A program made the translations under genes and the position numbers. This document shows, piece after piece, positions 39,955 through 48,312 of a DNA stretch of 52,930 bases (the stretch's first letter is position 1; each line of letters opens with the position of its first letter). This stretch comes from Turicibacter sp. (GTDB taxonomy: Bacteria; Bacillota_I; Bacilli_A; MOL361; Turicibacteraceae): the NCBI GenBank assembly GCA_009780245.1, contig WRAJ01000012.1, positions 1 through 52,930 on the forward strand, read 5' to 3'. The notes beneath the pieces are model-generated. The model was not told the DNA's origin. It saw nothing but the letters and a program-made list of their open reading frames with translations, and did not search any database.

Positions 39955-42900
39955 ATGGAAAAACAATTGTTCAATGACGATTGGTTATTTACCAAGTTTA
40001 AATTAGGAACGACCCTAAAAGAAGTTAACGAGTCGGGCAACGTTTGGGAAGCAGTGGCTGTGCCCCATGATTGGTTGATCTACGATGCGAACCGGTTATA
40101 CGAAGCCGGCGAGGGGTGGTACAAAAAAGCGTTCGAAATGGCGCCTTTATCGGAGGATGATCACGTGTCTCTGAGGTTCGATGGGGTCTATCAAGATGCC
40201 ACCGTTTACATCAACGGTAGCGAAGCGTTCGAATGGAAAAACGGGTACACGACGTTCGAGTTTGATGCTACGCCTTATCTGGTTAGCGGCACCAACGACA
40301 TCATCGTGCGTGTGGTGTACGAATCGCCTAATTCAAGGTGGTACAGCGGCGCGGGGATTTATCGAAACGTGTGGTTGAAGAAGGGTGCGAAGGAGCGTTT
40401 TATCTCTGATGGTCTTTACATTACGCCGATCAGGAAATCAGACACGGGTTGGCAGGTTGAGATTGATGCGGAAATAAGCGTGGACTTAACGAAAGGGCCA
40501 TACAAAGTTGTCTATTCCCTTTTGAACCCAAACGGCGAGTTCACGATGGGAATTTCTGAGGAAGTGACGAATGCTAGAGTGCATCGGGAGAAATTATTCC
40601 TTTCGTCACCAGAGCTGTGGGACATTGGGAAAGGGAACCTCTACACCTTAGAGGCTAGGTTATATCGCAACAAGAAGCTCATGGATCAGACGAGCGTTCG
40701 CTTTGGCTTTAGAGAAATCGACATGAGCCCAGATGGCGGCTTTGTCATTAACGGACGGCGCACGAAGTTATTCGGGGCGTGTCAGCATCACGATCTCGGC
40801 GCATTGGGCGCTGCTTTCAACAAAGTTGCTTTGCGACGTCAGTTCGAATTGTTACAAGAAATGGGGGTCAATGCCGTTCGCACGGCGCACAATCCGCCTG
40901 CGACTGAATTCATGGAACTGACAGATGAAATGGGGCTTATCGTCTGCTCAGAAATTTTAGACATTTGGAAAAATTCGAAAACCACTTACGACTATGCGCG
41001 GTTTTTTGATGAGTGGATTGAGCGTGACATGGCATCGTGGATTCGCCGTGATCGCAACAGCCCAAGCGTGGTCATGTGGGGAATTGGGAATGAGATTTCG
41101 GACACACATGTGGATGAGAGCGGGTTAGAAACGACGAAAAAGCTGGCGGCATTGGTTGAACGGCACGATCCAAAAGGCCATGCGAAGGCGACTATCGGGT
41201 CGAATTACATGCCGTGGGAGAATGCTCGCAAATGCGCTGATGTTGTGAAGCTAGCGGGTTATAATTACGCGGACAAATATTACGAAGAACACCGGGCGAT
41301 GTATCCGGATTGGATCATTTACGGCAGTGAGACGGGCTCAGTCGTGAGTAGCCGCGGGGTGTATCGGTTCCCACTTTCGCAGTCCATTTTAGCGGACGAT
41401 GACGAGCAGTGTTCGTCGCTTGGTAATAGTTCAACGAGCTGGGGCGCTAAGAGCGTGGAGGCGAACATCATTGCCGATCGTGATGCGGCTTTTTCGCTGG
41501 GGCAATTTATTTGGTCCGGGTTTGATTACATTGGCGAGCCGACGCCTTATCACACGAAGAACGCTTATTTAGGTCAAATTGATACGGCCGGCTTCTTTAA
41601 AGATGCGGCTTATATTTACCAGTCGGCTTGGACGGACTATAAAGAGAAGCCGATGGTGCATCTGTTTCCTTACTGGGATTTCTCAGACGGGCAACTGATC
41701 GATGTGCGGGTGGCGTCGAATGCACCGAAAGTTGAATTGTTTTTTAACGACGAAACGCTTGGCACGTTTGACATTGACCATGAGAAGGGGAAGAAGCTGG
41801 TGGGGGACTGGCAATTGCCTTATCGCAAAGGCACGTTGCGTGCGGTCGCTTACAACGAACAAGGAGAAGTCATTGCCGAAGCGATTCAAACGTCGTTTGG
41901 TGATGCGAAAGCTCTCACGCTAAAGCCGGATAAAACGGAAGCGGTTGCCGACGGTGAGGACTTGATTTTTGTTGAGATTGGGACGGTGGATGAAGACAGT
42001 GTGCACGTTGCTAATGCGAATAACCGAGTGGTAGTCAGCGTCACCGGAGCCGGGCGACTGGTTGGGCTTGATAACGGGGATAGCACGGATTACGATTCGT
42101 ATAAAGGGACAAGCCGTAAGTTGTTTTCTGGGAAGTTGCTCGCGATCGTTGCGGTGAATCACGAAGCGGGAATCATTAGGATGACGGTGGATTCGCCGGG
42201 GTTGGTTTCAGCGACGCAGACGTTTAGCGTGGTACAAGGTGACGTCCCGGCTGGAACGAGCAAGACGTTAACAGCCAACACCCCTTCCGTGACGAACGAG
42301 GAGATACCGGTGAGGAAAATTGAACTGATCGCAGCCGGTGGTAACCTTTTAACGGTTGACACACAAGCAGTGATTGTGCAAGCAAAGGTTCATCCCGCGA
42401 ATGCCACGTACCGTGATTTGCAGTGGCGAGTGACGAATGCGGCTGGGATTGATGCGACGACGGCTGAGATTGAGGTGTTGGGTGATGATCAGGTGAAGGT
42501 GACGGCGCTCGGAGATGGGACGTTTTATTTGCGGTGTATGACGAATAACGGGGCGGCTAAACCGCGCTTGATTTCGCAGCTTGATTTCACGGCGACCGGG
42601 CTGGGTGAAGCCTATTTGGATCCGTATGCGTTTATTTCTGGCGGACTGTACACGAACAGTAACATTGAGCTGACGAACGGGAACGACCGTGGGGTGGCGA
42701 CCGATCGCGAGTTGGAAAGTCACGTTGGTTTTGAGCAGGTGAATTTTGGTGAGATTGGCTCAGATACGATCACGTTGCCGCTGTTTCCGCTCTTGCCTAA
42801 CGAATTCCCGATCGAAATTTGGGAAGGAATGCCGGGCGATGTTGGTAGCGAGAAGGTGTGCGAGGTGACGTATGATTTAGGGTCAGTTTGGAACACGTAT

Positions 42901-43371
42901 CAAGAGAAGACGTACAAGTTGCCAAGAAAATTCAAAGGTTTGACCACGATTTGTTTCGTGTTTAAGCAGAAAGTCCACGTGAAAGGGTTCTCGTTTGAAG
43001 CGCCCGTGAAAGCTTACGAGCAACTGTCTGCTGCGAATTGCCAGTTTATCTCAGGGGATGCTTATACGGTGACAGATGATGCGGTTAAAGACATCGGCAA
43101 CAACGTGACCCTCATTTTCGATGACATGGATTTTTCGAGTAAAGGCATGAGTAAAATCCAAATTTGTGGCGCAACCCCTCTGTCAAAGAACACCATCCAA
43201 ATGAGGTTCGCAAACGGCGATGCCGAATCCATCCAAGTGATTGATTTTGTTGGGACGAGTGGTTACGAGGTGCAAGAGTTTGAGTTGGCACCCGTGGACG
43301 AGAATGAACAGGTGAGTTTCATCTTCTTACCGGGTTGCCAGTTCGACTTTAAGTGGTTTAAATTTTCGTAG
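39955..43371 (+). CDS. Large GH2-family glycoside hydrolase
   Basis: An 1138-residue intracellular GH2 enzyme. The sugar-binding domain opens with LFNDDWLF and VPHDWLIYD, then GEGWYKKAF. The Ig-like domain and the barrel follow, with the acid/base Glu380 in MWGIGNEISD and the nucleophile Glu459 in IYGSETGS. Annotators would call it beta-galactosidase, but within a xylan operon beta-xylosidase or an arabinose/galactose side-chain activity is equally possible. After the barrel come about 500 more residues: a DUF4982-like segment, two Ig-like domains (one with VHPANATYRDLQWRV, Big-type) and a terminal jelly-roll resembling a carbohydrate-binding domain. No signal peptide. AGGAGG precedes the ATG. 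Confidence 0.88.
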   Translation: MEKQLFNDDWLFTKFKLGTTLKEVNESGNVWEAVAVPHDWLIYDANRLYEAGEGWYKKAFEMAPLSEDDHVSLRFDGVYQDATVYINGSEAFEWKNGYTTFEFDATPYLVSGTNDIIVRVVYESPNSRWYSGAGIYRNVWLKKGAKERFISDGLYITPIRKSDTGWQVEIDAEISVDLTKGPYKVVYSLLNPNGEFTMGISEEVTNARVHREKLFLSSPELWDIGKGNLYTLEARLYRNKKLMDQTSVRFGFREIDMSPDGGFVINGRRTKLFGACQHHDLGALGAAFNKVALRRQFELLQEMGVNAVRTAHNPPATEFMELTDEMGLIVCSEILDIWKNSKTTYDYARFFDEWIERDMASWIRRDRNSPSVVMWGIGNEISDTHVDESGLETTKKLAALVERHDPKGHAKATIGSNYMPWENARKCADVVKLAGYNYADKYYEEHRAMYPDWIIYGSETGSVVSSRGVYRFPLSQSILADDDEQCSSLGNSSTSWGAKSVEANIIADRDAAFSLGQFIWSGFDYIGEPTPYHTKNAYLGQIDTAGFFKDAAYIYQSAWTDYKEKPMVHLFPYWDFSDGQLIDVRVASNAPKVELFFNDETLGTFDIDHEKGKKLVGDWQLPYRKGTLRAVAYNEQGEVIAEAIQTSFGDAKALTLKPDKTEAVADGEDLIFVEIGTVDEDSVHVANANNRVVVSVTGAGRLVGLDNGDSTDYDSYKGTSRKLFSGKLLAIVAVNHEAGIIRMTVDSPGLVSATQTFSVVQGDVPAGTSKTLTANTPSVTNEEIPVRKIELIAAGGNLLTVDTQAVIVQAKVHPANATYRDLQWRVTNAAGIDATTAEIEVLGDDQVKVTALGDGTFYLRCMTNNGAAKPRLISQLDFTATGLGEAYLDPYAFISGGLYTNSNIELTNGNDRGVATDRELESHVGFEQVNFGEIGSDTITLPLFPLLPNEFPIEIWEGMPGDVGSEKVCEVTYDLGSVWNTYQEKTYKLPRKFKGLTTICFVFKQKVHVKGFSFEAPVKAYEQLSAANCQFISGDAYTVTDDAVKDIGNNVTLIFDDMDFSSKGMSKIQICGATPLSKNTIQMRFANGDAESIQVIDFVGTSGYEVQEFELAPVDENEQVSFIFLPGCQFDFKWFKFS

Positions 43372-43388
43372 CCGTTTTTGTAGAAAAT

Positions 43389-43436
43389 AAAAGTGCAACG
43401 CGGATGTACACAGATGTGCGGCAACGTTGCACTTTT
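43389..43436 (+). terminator. Terminator after the GH2 gene
   Basis: AAAAGTGCAACG and CGTTGCACTTTT form a perfect 12-bp stem with a 24-base loop; the T tract is short and lies within the stem. Confidence 0.6.
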
Positions 43437-43487
43437 CAGTTGGAAAAATTAAAATGTGGAAGTTTGTAAAAAGAGGGTAGAAAGTTT

Positions 43488-43506
43488 GTTTGTACACTAG
43501 ACAAAG
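43488..43506 (+). promoter_or_regulatory. XylR-type operator before the GH67 gene
   Basis: GTTTGTACACTAGACAAAG, with the same half-sites and seven-base spacing as at 38097, overlapping the -35 box. Confidence 0.7.
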
Positions 43507-43526
43507 TAATAGTTGTGTGGTATACT
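43498..43526 (+). promoter_or_regulatory. Promoter of the GH67-transporter operon
   Basis: TAGACA (43498-43503) and TATACT (43521-43526), 17-nt spacer, about 60 nt before the start codon. Confidence 0.75.
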
Positions 43527-43585
43527 GCATATAGTAAACTAACAGAAAACAGGGGCTTATTCATCACAGATAAGGAGTGAGTAGC

Positions 43586-45565
43586 ATGACATACGATAGT
43601 TGTTGGTTGGCTTCAAAAATGGGAGTGACAGATTTTGAAGTGCGAGGACAAACGCTAATTGCCGAAACAATACAGCAGGAGCTGGAGCAGAAGACGGAGT
43701 TTGTTGAATCAAAGCACGTTATTTTTAGTAGCTTGGAACATTTATCTCAGGCTGAAAAAGCCATCTTTAGTATTTACGACATCAAGGACGAAGGGTACGT
43801 GATTAAAGACACTTACGAAGCTTTGTATGTGGTGGGGGTGCAGGACGTTGGTGTTTTATATGGGATGTTTCATTTGTTTAGGTTATTTGCTGAAAAAGCA
43901 GAGTTAGCGGACATCGAGGTGGTTGAAAATCCGTATAACGATATCCGCATGTTAAACCATTGGGACAACATGGATGAAACAGATTTTATGGGTAGTGTTG
44001 AGCGTGGTTATGCCGGTGCGTCTATCTTTTTTGAAAATTGTGGGTTTGTGAAAGACAAGCGCAGAATTGCCGATTACGCACGATTGCTAGCCTCTATTGG
44101 GATCAATAGTGTTTCGATCAATAATGTGAACGTGCACGCATTGGAGAGCAAGCTGATTACGAAGGAACTGCTGCCAGAAGTGAGCGAAGTGGCAGGGATT
44201 TTCCGAAAGTTCGGTGTGAAATTATTTTTAAGTATTAATTACGCAAGTCCCATCACATTAGCTGGGATGGACACTTCGGATCCACTTGATAAAGACGTTC
44301 GAGCTTGGTGGAAAAAACAATTAGCTGAAGTTTACGAAGTCATTCCTGATTTTGGTGGCGTGGTGGTGAAGGCCGATTCGGAAGGTCGACCAGGACCGTT
44401 TACTTACGGTAGAACCCATGCGGATGGGGCTAACATGTTAGCCGAAGCGTTGGCACCTTTTGGTGGACTCGTCTTCTGGCGTTGTTTTGTTTATAACCAC
44501 CAACAAGATTGGCGTGATCGCACCACCGATCGCGCGCGTGCAGCGTACGATCACTTCATGCCACTTGACGGCGAGTTCTTAGACAACGTGATCTTACAAA
44601 TTAAGAACGGGCCGATCGATTTCCAAGTGAGAGAGCCGTTATCGCCATTGCTAGGTGCGATGACGAAAACCAATCAAATTTTAGAATTCCAAGTGACACA
44701 AGAATACTTAGGACATTCGAAAGACGTTTGTTTCTTAATTCCACAATGGAAAGAATACCTTGATTTTGATACTTACGCGAAGGGTGAAGGGTCAACCATT
44801 GATAAGGTGGCGAATGGCTCGCTTCACGGTCGTCAACATAGCGGGATCGTTGCTGTGGCAAACATCGGTAACGATGCGAACTGGACCGGGCATCAATTAG
44901 CACAGTCAAATTTCTATGGTTATGGCCGCTTGATTTGGAACCCTAGTTTGACTGCTGAAGAGATTGCAACGGAATGGATTACCTTGACCTTTGGTGAAGA
45001 CGAAAAAGTGATGGAGACGGTGAAAGGCATCTTATTAGATTCTTGGCCAACGTACGAAAAGTACACAGCGCCGTTAAGCGTTGGGTTCATGGTTCAGCCG
45101 CATTTGCATTACGGTGTGAACATCGACGGTTATGAGTATTCGAAATGGGGAACGTACCACTTTGCTGATTGCAACGGGGTTGGTGTGGATCGAACGAAAA
45201 CAACGGGGACGGGTTATACGCATCAGTATTTTGAACCAAATATTGGGTTGTACGAAAACATAAAAACGTGTCCGGATGAGTTGCTGCTGTTCTTCCATTT
45301 TGTTCCTTATACGCACGTGTTGCAGTCTGGAAAGACGTTAATCCAGCACATTTATGACACGCATTTTGAAGGTGTGGAAGACGTAGAGGCCTTCATTAAG
45401 AAGTGGGATGAGCTTGAAGGGTTGATGGATGCCGAAAGCTTTGCTAATGTGCAAGGGCGCTTGCAGGAACAACTCGCCAATGCAATTGAGTGGCGCGATC
45501 AAATTAACACTTACTTCTATCGTAAATCTGGGATCGAAGATGTTCATAGCAGAAAGATTTATTAG
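43586..45565 (+). CDS. aguA: GH67 xylan alpha-1,2-glucuronidase
   Basis: A 659-residue GH67 enzyme that removes (4-O-methyl)glucuronic acid from the non-reducing end of aldouronates released from glucuronoxylan. The N-terminal domain has [14 protein letters not shown]; the barrel has [11 protein letters not shown] and [15 protein letters not shown], where Glu266 is the likely acid. [12 protein letters not shown] carries Asp345 and TQEYLG carries Glu373; the 28-residue gap between them equals that of the paired catalytic carboxylates known in the family. No signal peptide, so aldouronates must be imported first, which fits the permease genes that follow. I choose the ATG at 43586, eight bases after AAGGAG, over the GTG at 43577. 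Confidence 0.95.
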   Translation: MTYDSCWLASKMGVTDFEVRGQTLIAETIQQELEQKTEFVESKHVIFSSLEHLSQAEKAIFSIYDIKDEGYVIKDTYEALYVVGVQDVGVLYGMFHLFRLFAEKAELADIEVVENPYNDIRMLNHWDNMDETDFMGSVERGYAGASIFFENCGFVKDKRRIADYARLLASIGINSVSINNVNVHALESKLITKELLPEVSEVAGIFRKFGVKLFLSINYASPITLAGMDTSDPLDKDVRAWWKKQLAEVYEVIPDFGGVVVKADSEGRPGPFTYGRTHADGANMLAEALAPFGGLVFWRCFVYNHQQDWRDRTTDRARAAYDHFMPLDGEFLDNVILQIKNGPIDFQVREPLSPLLGAMTKTNQILEFQVTQEYLGHSKDVCFLIPQWKEYLDFDTYAKGEGSTIDKVANGSLHGRQHSGIVAVANIGNDANWTGHQLAQSNFYGYGRLIWNPSLTAEEIATEWITLTFGEDEKVMETVKGILLDSWPTYEKYTAPLSVGFMVQPHLHYGVNIDGYEYSKWGTYHFADCNGVGVDRTKTTGTGYTHQYFEPNIGLYENIKTCPDELLLFFHFVPYTHVLQSGKTLIQHIYDTHFEGVEDVEAFIKKWDELEGLMDAESFANVQGRLQEQLANAIEWRDQINTYFYRKSGIEDVHSRKIY

Positions 45566-45577
45566 GAGGCGGTCTGG

Positions 45578-46189
45578 ATGATAAACATATTTGATACAGA
45601 TGGCTTTCTGTATAAGATCGGGATGGTGTTGGCGGACATTTTCTTGTTAAACTTCTTGTGGCTGATCTTTAGCCTTCCGCTGATTACCATTGGTGCTAGT
45701 ACCACGGCGGTGTACTACGTGACGACGAAAAAGGTTGGGAACTCAGACGCTTACGTGTTGAAAGGCTTCTTAAAAAGTTTTAAAGAAAACTTTTTGGTTT
45801 CCACCATTGCATACGTCATTCTGGCTGCGATTGGACTTGTTGTTTGGGTAAATTTCCGAGCAATGGGTCACGTTGATTTAGGTGGGATGCAATTTCCAGT
45901 TCGTGTGGCGTTATCGTTTGTGTTAATCCAAATCATTTTTGTATCCATGTATGTGTTTCCGATTATTTCACGGTTTGATATGACGGCGATCAAGGCCTTG
46001 AAGTCTGCTTTGCAATTGTCTAACGGTCATTTATTTCTGACGATTAGCAATTTAGTGTTATTGGTTGCTGTGGGGATCGTAACCATTTGGATTCCGTTTT
46101 TGTTCGTGTTTATCCCGGGTATTTTTGCTTATTTGTCAGCTAACTTGTACGTGAGGATTTTCCGGAAATACGACGAGAATTTTGAATAG
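45578..46189 (+). CDS. YesL/DUF624 family membrane protein
   Basis: A 203-residue membrane protein with five or six hydrophobic segments. The DUF624 signature is near the N terminus: ADIFLLNFLWLIFSLPLITIGASTTAVYYV. Members accompany LplA/LplB/YtcP-type oligosaccharide transporters in many Bacillota and may help the permease, but no function is proven. It follows the alpha-glucuronidase by 12 bp with AGGAGGCGG upstream and precedes the permease genes, so it belongs to the same operon. Confidence 0.88.
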   Translation: MINIFDTDGFLYKIGMVLADIFLLNFLWLIFSLPLITIGASTTAVYYVTTKKVGNSDAYVLKGFLKSFKENFLVSTIAYVILAAIGLVVWVNFRAMGHVDLGGMQFPVRVALSFVLIQIIFVSMYVFPIISRFDMTAIKALKSALQLSNGHLFLTISNLVLLVAVGIVTIWIPFLFVFIPGIFAYLSANLYVRIFRKYDENFE

Positions 46190-46267
46190 AAAAGATTGAT
46201 TAATTTAAATGATTAGATAGTGTCGATTTATAGAAGTGTAAATCACAATAAAGAAAGGTTGATTATA

Positions 46268-47200
46268 ATGGAAGAGACAATAAAACTTCAAAAACAAAGT
46301 GAAAGAAGGGGTTATTGGTCAAGGCACTGGGGCTTATATGCGATGCTAGTGTTACCCATTGCGTTTTTCGTTGTGTTTAGCTACGTCCCAATGGTGAATC
46401 TCTTGCTTGCTTGGAGCCCGAACAATGTGTTCTTATCGGTGTGGGATACCGGATGGATTGGTTGGGATAATTTTAGAGAGGCGTTTAACAACCCGTTCTT
46501 TATTAGTGCTATTCGTAACACCATCATGTTTAGTGCGTTGGACATTTTGGTTGGGTTTCCCGCTCCGATTATTCTAGCTCTGCTTTTGAATGAGCTAAAA
46601 ATGCCACGGTTTAAAAAGATCACCCAAACCATTAGTTACATGCCGCACTTTATTTCATGGATCATTATCGGAGGGATGGCACCAAGGTTGTTTTCGGTGA
46701 ATAACGGGGCGATCAATAACATGATCTATAACATGGGCGGTAACCCAATCCCATTTCTTGAGTCGGAATTCCACTGGATTGTAACCATGGTATTACTAGG
46801 AGTATGGCGTAGTATCGGTTGGAATACGATTATTTACTTAGCTGCCATTACAAACATTAGTCCTGAATTATACGAGGCTGCTGAAATAGACGGTGCTTCT
46901 CGTTTAAGGAAAATGTGGCACATCACCTTGCCGGGGATCAGGCCGGTAATCATTACCTTATTTATTTTAACCTTAGGTGGTGTAATGGGTGCGGATTTAT
47001 CGCGATTCATGGCATTAGACAATAGCTTTGTTCGAGGGGTTTCAGATGTTATTCCAACGTTTATCTTTCGATGGTCTCTTCTAGGGAATCAGTTTGCACT
47101 TGGTGCTGCGATCGGAATCTTCCAATCGATGATCGGGATGATGTTATTACTATCTGGAAACTGGATCGTTAGAAAATTAGGCGGTAATGCCTTCTGGTAA
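46268..47200 (+). CDS. lplB: ABC sugar transporter permease, LplB type
   Basis: A 310-residue inner-membrane permease of the carbohydrate uptake CUT1 class. Six membrane helices are visible. The ATPase-contact EAA loop reads ELYEAAEIDGASRLRKMWHITLPGIRPVI. In aldouronate-using Bacillota, LplA, LplB and YtcP together import methylglucuronoxylo-oligosaccharides; the neighbouring alpha-glucuronidase supports that substrate. The start at 46268 has GAAAGG upstream; the open frame back to 46220 lacks one. No ATPase gene is in the window, as is common when a shared MsmK-type ATPase serves several systems. Confidence 0.93.
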   Translation: MEETIKLQKQSERRGYWSRHWGLYAMLVLPIAFFVVFSYVPMVNLLLAWSPNNVFLSVWDTGWIGWDNFREAFNNPFFISAIRNTIMFSALDILVGFPAPIILALLLNELKMPRFKKITQTISYMPHFISWIIIGGMAPRLFSVNNGAINNMIYNMGGNPIPFLESEFHWIVTMVLLGVWRSIGWNTIIYLAAITNISPELYEAAEIDGASRLRKMWHITLPGIRPVIITLFILTLGGVMGADLSRFMALDNSFVRGVSDVIPTFIFRWSLLGNQFALGAAIGIFQSMIGMMLLLSGNWIVRKLGGNAFW

Positions 47201-47242
47201 GATGTACATAGGGTATCTTAAGTAGAAAAGGAGATTAAACTA

Positions 47243-48133
47243 ATGAAACAAACAAAAAGAAAAAAACACTACACAGAAAGAACAACCACTGGTGACGTGT
47301 TCATTATCTCAATCATGCTTATCCTGATCGCGCTATGTATTCTGCCGATGATGAACTTGGTTTCTAACGCTTTCAGTGATCCAATGGCGATTATGCGTCG
47401 TGAGGTTACCTTCTGGCCGGTTGGCTTTCAAACGGGCGGATTTATGGACGTTGTTGGCGATAATCGTATTATGTGGTCGTTAGCGTGGACGGGGATTTTA
47501 ACCGCAATTGTGGTTGCCATCAATTTATTTATGACAACCATTTGCGCTTATCCGCTTACTTACGAGTCGCTTAAAGGGCGTAAAATCATTTCATTCTTTA
47601 TTATTTTCACGATGTTATTTGGTGCTGGATTAATTCCAACGTTCGTTCTTTTTAGAGATTTGGGATTATTGAATAATCCACTCGTTCTCATTTTGCCAGG
47701 TTCGTTGGGCGTGTTCAACATGATTTTAATGCGAAACTTTTTCTTAGGTATCCCAGATAGCTTGAAAGAGTCCGCTGAAATAGACGGTGCGGGCCCGTTC
47801 ACCATTTTATGGCGCATTTATGTACCGTTATCGTTACCGTCGTTTGCTACGATCGGGTTATTCGTAGCCGTAGGACGTTGGAACGGTTTCCAAGACGCAC
47901 TGTTTTTCATGGCAGGAGCGTCTGAATGGCATCCAATTCAATTATTGCTCTTTAACATCATTCAGAATAACACCGCGGTCGATGTTGCTGATCCAGGTGG
48001 ACAAGCACAAGGGATGGGGCCAGTCCTGCAAGCAGCTGCGACTGTGGTAACGACTTTGCCGATCTTATGTGTGTACCCATTCGTGCAAAAGTACTTTGTT
48101 AAAGGAGCAACATTAGGTGCCGTTAAGGGGTAA
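47243..48133 (+). CDS. ytcP: ABC sugar transporter permease, YtcP type
   Basis: A 296-residue second permease subunit of the CUT1 transporter. Six membrane helices; the EAA loop is LKESAEIDGAGPFTILWRIYVPLSLPSFA. The C terminus ends in FVQKYFVKGATLGAVKG, the ending typical of this subunit class. AAAAGGAG precedes the ATG and the gene follows lplB by 42 bp. It pairs with LplB to form the channel for aldouronates or xylo-oligomers. The binding protein gene follows but has its own promoter. Confidence 0.94.
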   Translation: MKQTKRKKHYTERTTTGDVFIISIMLILIALCILPMMNLVSNAFSDPMAIMRREVTFWPVGFQTGGFMDVVGDNRIMWSLAWTGILTAIVVAINLFMTTICAYPLTYESLKGRKIISFFIIFTMLFGAGLIPTFVLFRDLGLLNNPLVLILPGSLGVFNMILMRNFFLGIPDSLKESAEIDGAGPFTILWRIYVPLSLPSFATIGLFVAVGRWNGFQDALFFMAGASEWHPIQLLLFNIIQNNTAVDVADPGGQAQGMGPVLQAAATVVTTLPILCVYPFVQKYFVKGATLGAVKG

Positions 48134-48174
48134 GAAAATCAAAAGTGAGCATAGAACGACAAAAAAATAAAAAA

Positions 48175-48197
48175 GTTTGTAAGTACGCTAGACAAAC
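48175..48197 (+). promoter_or_regulatory. Degenerate XylR-type operator before the binding protein gene
   Basis: GTTTGT (48175-48180) and ACAAAC (48192-48197) are present but 11 bases apart. Aligned by its right half (CTAGACAAA) with the other sites, the left half reads TAAGT where TTTGT is expected. Confidence 0.5.
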
Positions 48198-48217
48198 GAT
48201 AAAACTTATGCTATACT
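48189..48217 (+). promoter_or_regulatory. Promoter of the binding protein gene
   Basis: TAGACA (48189-48194) and TATACT (48212-48217), 17-nt spacer, the same boxes as at 38107 and 43498. Confidence 0.75.
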
Positions 48218-48235
48218 AACCTTGCTTAGAAAAAT

Positions 48236-48249
48236 TGTAAGCGCAACAG
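48236..48249 (+). promoter_or_regulatory. Imperfect cre-like site
   Basis: TGTAAGCGCAACAG matches the left part of the cre consensus but lacks the final C-W. It lies about 12 nt after the predicted transcription start, where CcpA could block elongation. Confidence 0.3.
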
Positions 48250-48312
48250 CAAACATGCGCTTGCGTTTATTAAAAAATAATTGCCGCGTACAGGGCAGAA
48301 GGAGCAGACAAA

